Positions 5,450-6,574 of a stretch of DNA of 6,574 nt are shown here, piece after piece (the stretch's first letter is position 1; every line of letters begins with the position of its first letter). Where the stretch lies: NCBI GenBank assembly GCA_029821515.1, contig JALGTD010000085.1:1-6574 (forward strand), given 5' to 3'. Position numbers and translations under genes: made by a program. The notes beneath the pieces were generated by a model that had not been told where the DNA came from, ran no database searches, and saw only the letters and a program-made list of their open reading frames with translations. The DNA comes from Candidatus Zipacnadia bacterium. Lineage in GTDB: Bacteria > Armatimonadota > Zipacnadia > Zipacnadales > Zipacnadaceae.

Positions 5450-6424
5450 TTCAGATTCCTGGTTGTCAGCTTCAGCAGGACCGACAAAGATACTTCGCTC
5501 AAAGTAGGGATGGTATCGTGACCAGCGCCCGGGCTGGTCGCGCTCGCGATCAATAACCTGCTGAAAGCCCTGGACCCGAGCATCCAGGTTGTCGGCATAG
5601 TGCAAGGCGCAGGCCTCGGGAGTGGATGGCAGAATCGGTGCCCCCCATTCTCGACGTCCGTGATGACTGAGCACCGCATGAGTGAGAGTATTAGCAAGAT
5701 GCTGGGGGAAATCGGGTAGTTGGGCAATCTTATCGGTCAGCATCCGGTCAGTCAACACCACGTGCCCCAGGAACCTCCCCTCATCGCTGTAGTCATAGCT
5801 CAGTTCGCCTTCCAGTTCGTATATCTTACCCAGATCATGCAGCAGGCCAGCAGTGATGAGCAGGTCGCGGTCAAGCCCGGGATACAGTTCGCTGGCCTTC
5901 TTGACCAGCTCAACCACGTTGAGGGTATGGTCAAGAAGCCCACCGCGATAGGCATGATGCAGGGTCTTGCCGCCCGGCGAGGTGGAGAATCGGCCCAGCA
6001 CCTCCTCGTCGCCGAAGATAGCTTCCAGCAGCTTGCGTAGATGAGGATTATCAACCTCAGCGACATTAGCCTTGAGCTGCTCGACCATCTCCTCGGGGCT
6101 GCGAGGCCCTGTGGTCACGAAATCGGCGGGGTCATATTCGTCGGGCTGGCAGGGCCGGATCGCCCGCACGATGACCTGGGGCGTGCCCTGATATTCCTCA
6201 ACCTGACCGGCAACCATAACCACCTGGCCGGGCTGGAGCGCACCCGCCGCCTGCTCAGCATTGTCCCACATCCGCCCGGCTATCTCACCGCTGCGGTCTT
6301 TCAGTGTCAGGTTAAGATAGCTGCCGGGTTTGTTGCGAAACGGCGCCAGGGAGATATCGGTGACCACAAATGCTGCCGAGACATTGTCGCCTGCGCTAAG
6401 TTCACTAACCAGTGGCTTGCTCAT
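5444..6424 (-). CDS. yhaM: YhaM-family 3'-5' exoribonuclease (OB-fold plus HD domain)
   Basis: A 326-residue protein close to the length of Bacillus YhaM (about 314), which trims RNA from the 3' end in the cytoplasm. An OB-fold nucleic-acid-binding domain occupies about 10-95 (LNLTLKDRSGEIAGRMWD at 37-54; VVMVAGQVEEYQG at 68-80). The metal-dependent HD domain follows from about 150: HHAYRGGLLDHTL at 156-168 (H166), GLLHDLGKI at 193-201 (H196, D197), H221 in LGHVVL, LTHAVLSHHGRREWGAP at 247-263 (H254, H255) and LHYADNLDA at 274-282 (D278). All metal-ligand positions appear present. The start is the ATG at 6424, with AAGGAA about nine bases upstream. The end lies 52 bp before the ECF sigma gene, so read-through into that operon is possible. 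The C-terminal NQESEQ tail is short and polar. Confidence 0.92.
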   Translation of the reverse strand: MSKPLVSELSAGDNVSAAFVVTDISLAPFRNKPGSYLNLTLKDRSGEIAGRMWDNAEQAAGALQPGQVVMVAGQVEEYQGTPQVIVRAIRPCQPDEYDPADFVTTGPRSPEEMVEQLKANVAEVDNPHLRKLLEAIFGDEEVLGRFSTSPGGKTLHHAYRGGLLDHTLNVVELVKKASELYPGLDRDLLITAGLLHDLGKIYELEGELSYDYSDEGRFLGHVVLTDRMLTDKIAQLPDFPQHLANTLTHAVLSHHGRREWGAPILPSTPEACALHYADNLDARVQGFQQVIDRERDQPGRWSRYHPYFERSIFVGPAEADNQESEQ

Positions 6425-6462
6425 ATTACTCGCTTCCTTCGCCCGTAAATGAAGATTAGAAC

Positions 6463-6574
6463 CTACTCAATCGGCCACTCGGGAATGATCTGGTCAATCT
6501 CCGCCATCACCTGCCGCGTCTCGCGCAGGGCGAGGACGATCTTCTGGTAATGAGTGATGTCATCGTAGCTTAGC
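6463..6574 (-). CDS. C-terminal 36 residues of an unidentified protein, possibly DNA methyltransferase/restriction-modification
   Basis: Only the end of this gene is in the window: 36 codons and a TAG stop at 6465-6463, entering from the right edge. The visible tail, LSYDDITHYQKIVLALRE and on to EIDQIIPEWPIE, is amphipathic and probably helical. The pattern of (L/I)-x-DD-x-x-HYQ-x-(I/V) followed by a conserved EID reminds me of the C-terminal ends of some large DNA methyltransferase or restriction-modification proteins. That is a recollection from a very short stretch, not proof. The YhaM-family gene starts 38 bp later on the same strand, so the two could be cotranscribed. Confidence 0.35.
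   Translation of the reverse strand, partial: LSYDDITHYQKIVLALRETRQVMAEIDQIIPEWPIE

Noticed and set aside
4828..5556. Plus-strand open frame of 242 codons antisense to the ECF sigma gene
   Set aside because: It mirrors a clearly recognisable sigma factor on the other strand, has no family similarity that I can see and no ribosome binding site. It is a shadow of GC-rich coding sequence.
5392..5727. N-terminal extension of the sigma factor frame to 5727
   Set aside because: The extra 112 codons lie in the YhaM-family coding region in another frame and show no sigma-factor features; family similarity starts after 5391.

Overview
Every gene I can support in this window lies on the minus strand, so the text below runs from high to low coordinates. 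The sequence looks bacterial and moderately GC-rich, with tightly packed genes. A YhaM-type 3'-5' exoribonuclease, a sigma-28/FlgM flagellar checkpoint and a classical RecJ are present. Beside them sits an ECF sigma factor with a membrane zinc-finger anti-sigma factor and an RseB-like exported protein. This would suit a deep-branching Firmicutes-like lineage or another poorly sampled phylum (for example Armatimonadota-like), but the window alone cannot settle the phylum. FlgM and its promoter imply that the organism is, or recently was, flagellated.

Region 1 (6574-5444): the last 36 codons of a gene that enters from the right, possibly a DNA methyltransferase or restriction-modification protein. 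It is followed by a complete YhaM-family OB-fold/HD exoribonuclease. Region 2 (5443-3181): a three-gene envelope-stress-type module of ECF sigma factor, one-pass ZAS anti-sigma factor and RseB/LolA-like exported sensor. A candidate ECF-type autoregulatory promoter lies just before the sigma gene. Region 3 (3180-2965): a gene-poor spacer of about 216 bp with one imperfect hairpin and one unexplained open stretch of 37 sense codons. Region 4 (2964-2531): a compact single-gene unit with an almost perfect sigma-28 promoter, flgM starting at GTG, and an intrinsic terminator. Region 5 (2424-1): a strong sigma-A/sigma-70 promoter drives a probable operon of recJ, a YjbQ-family gene and a sugar-nucleotide pyrophosphorylase gene that runs off the left edge.

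Promoter evidence changes the annotation at two genes. For flgM, the ATG that opens the longest frame lies inside the promoter -10 element, so translation should start at a downstream GTG with a good ribosome binding site. For recJ, the first in-frame ATG falls about where transcription begins, so the downstream ATG with its own ribosome binding site is preferred. I found no tRNA, rRNA, CRISPR array, insertion sequence or convincing riboswitch. The most unusual parts are the autonomous flgM unit away from any flagellar operon, the sigma/anti-sigma/RseB-like trio with a possibly leaderless self-controlled promoter, and the unexplained spacer.
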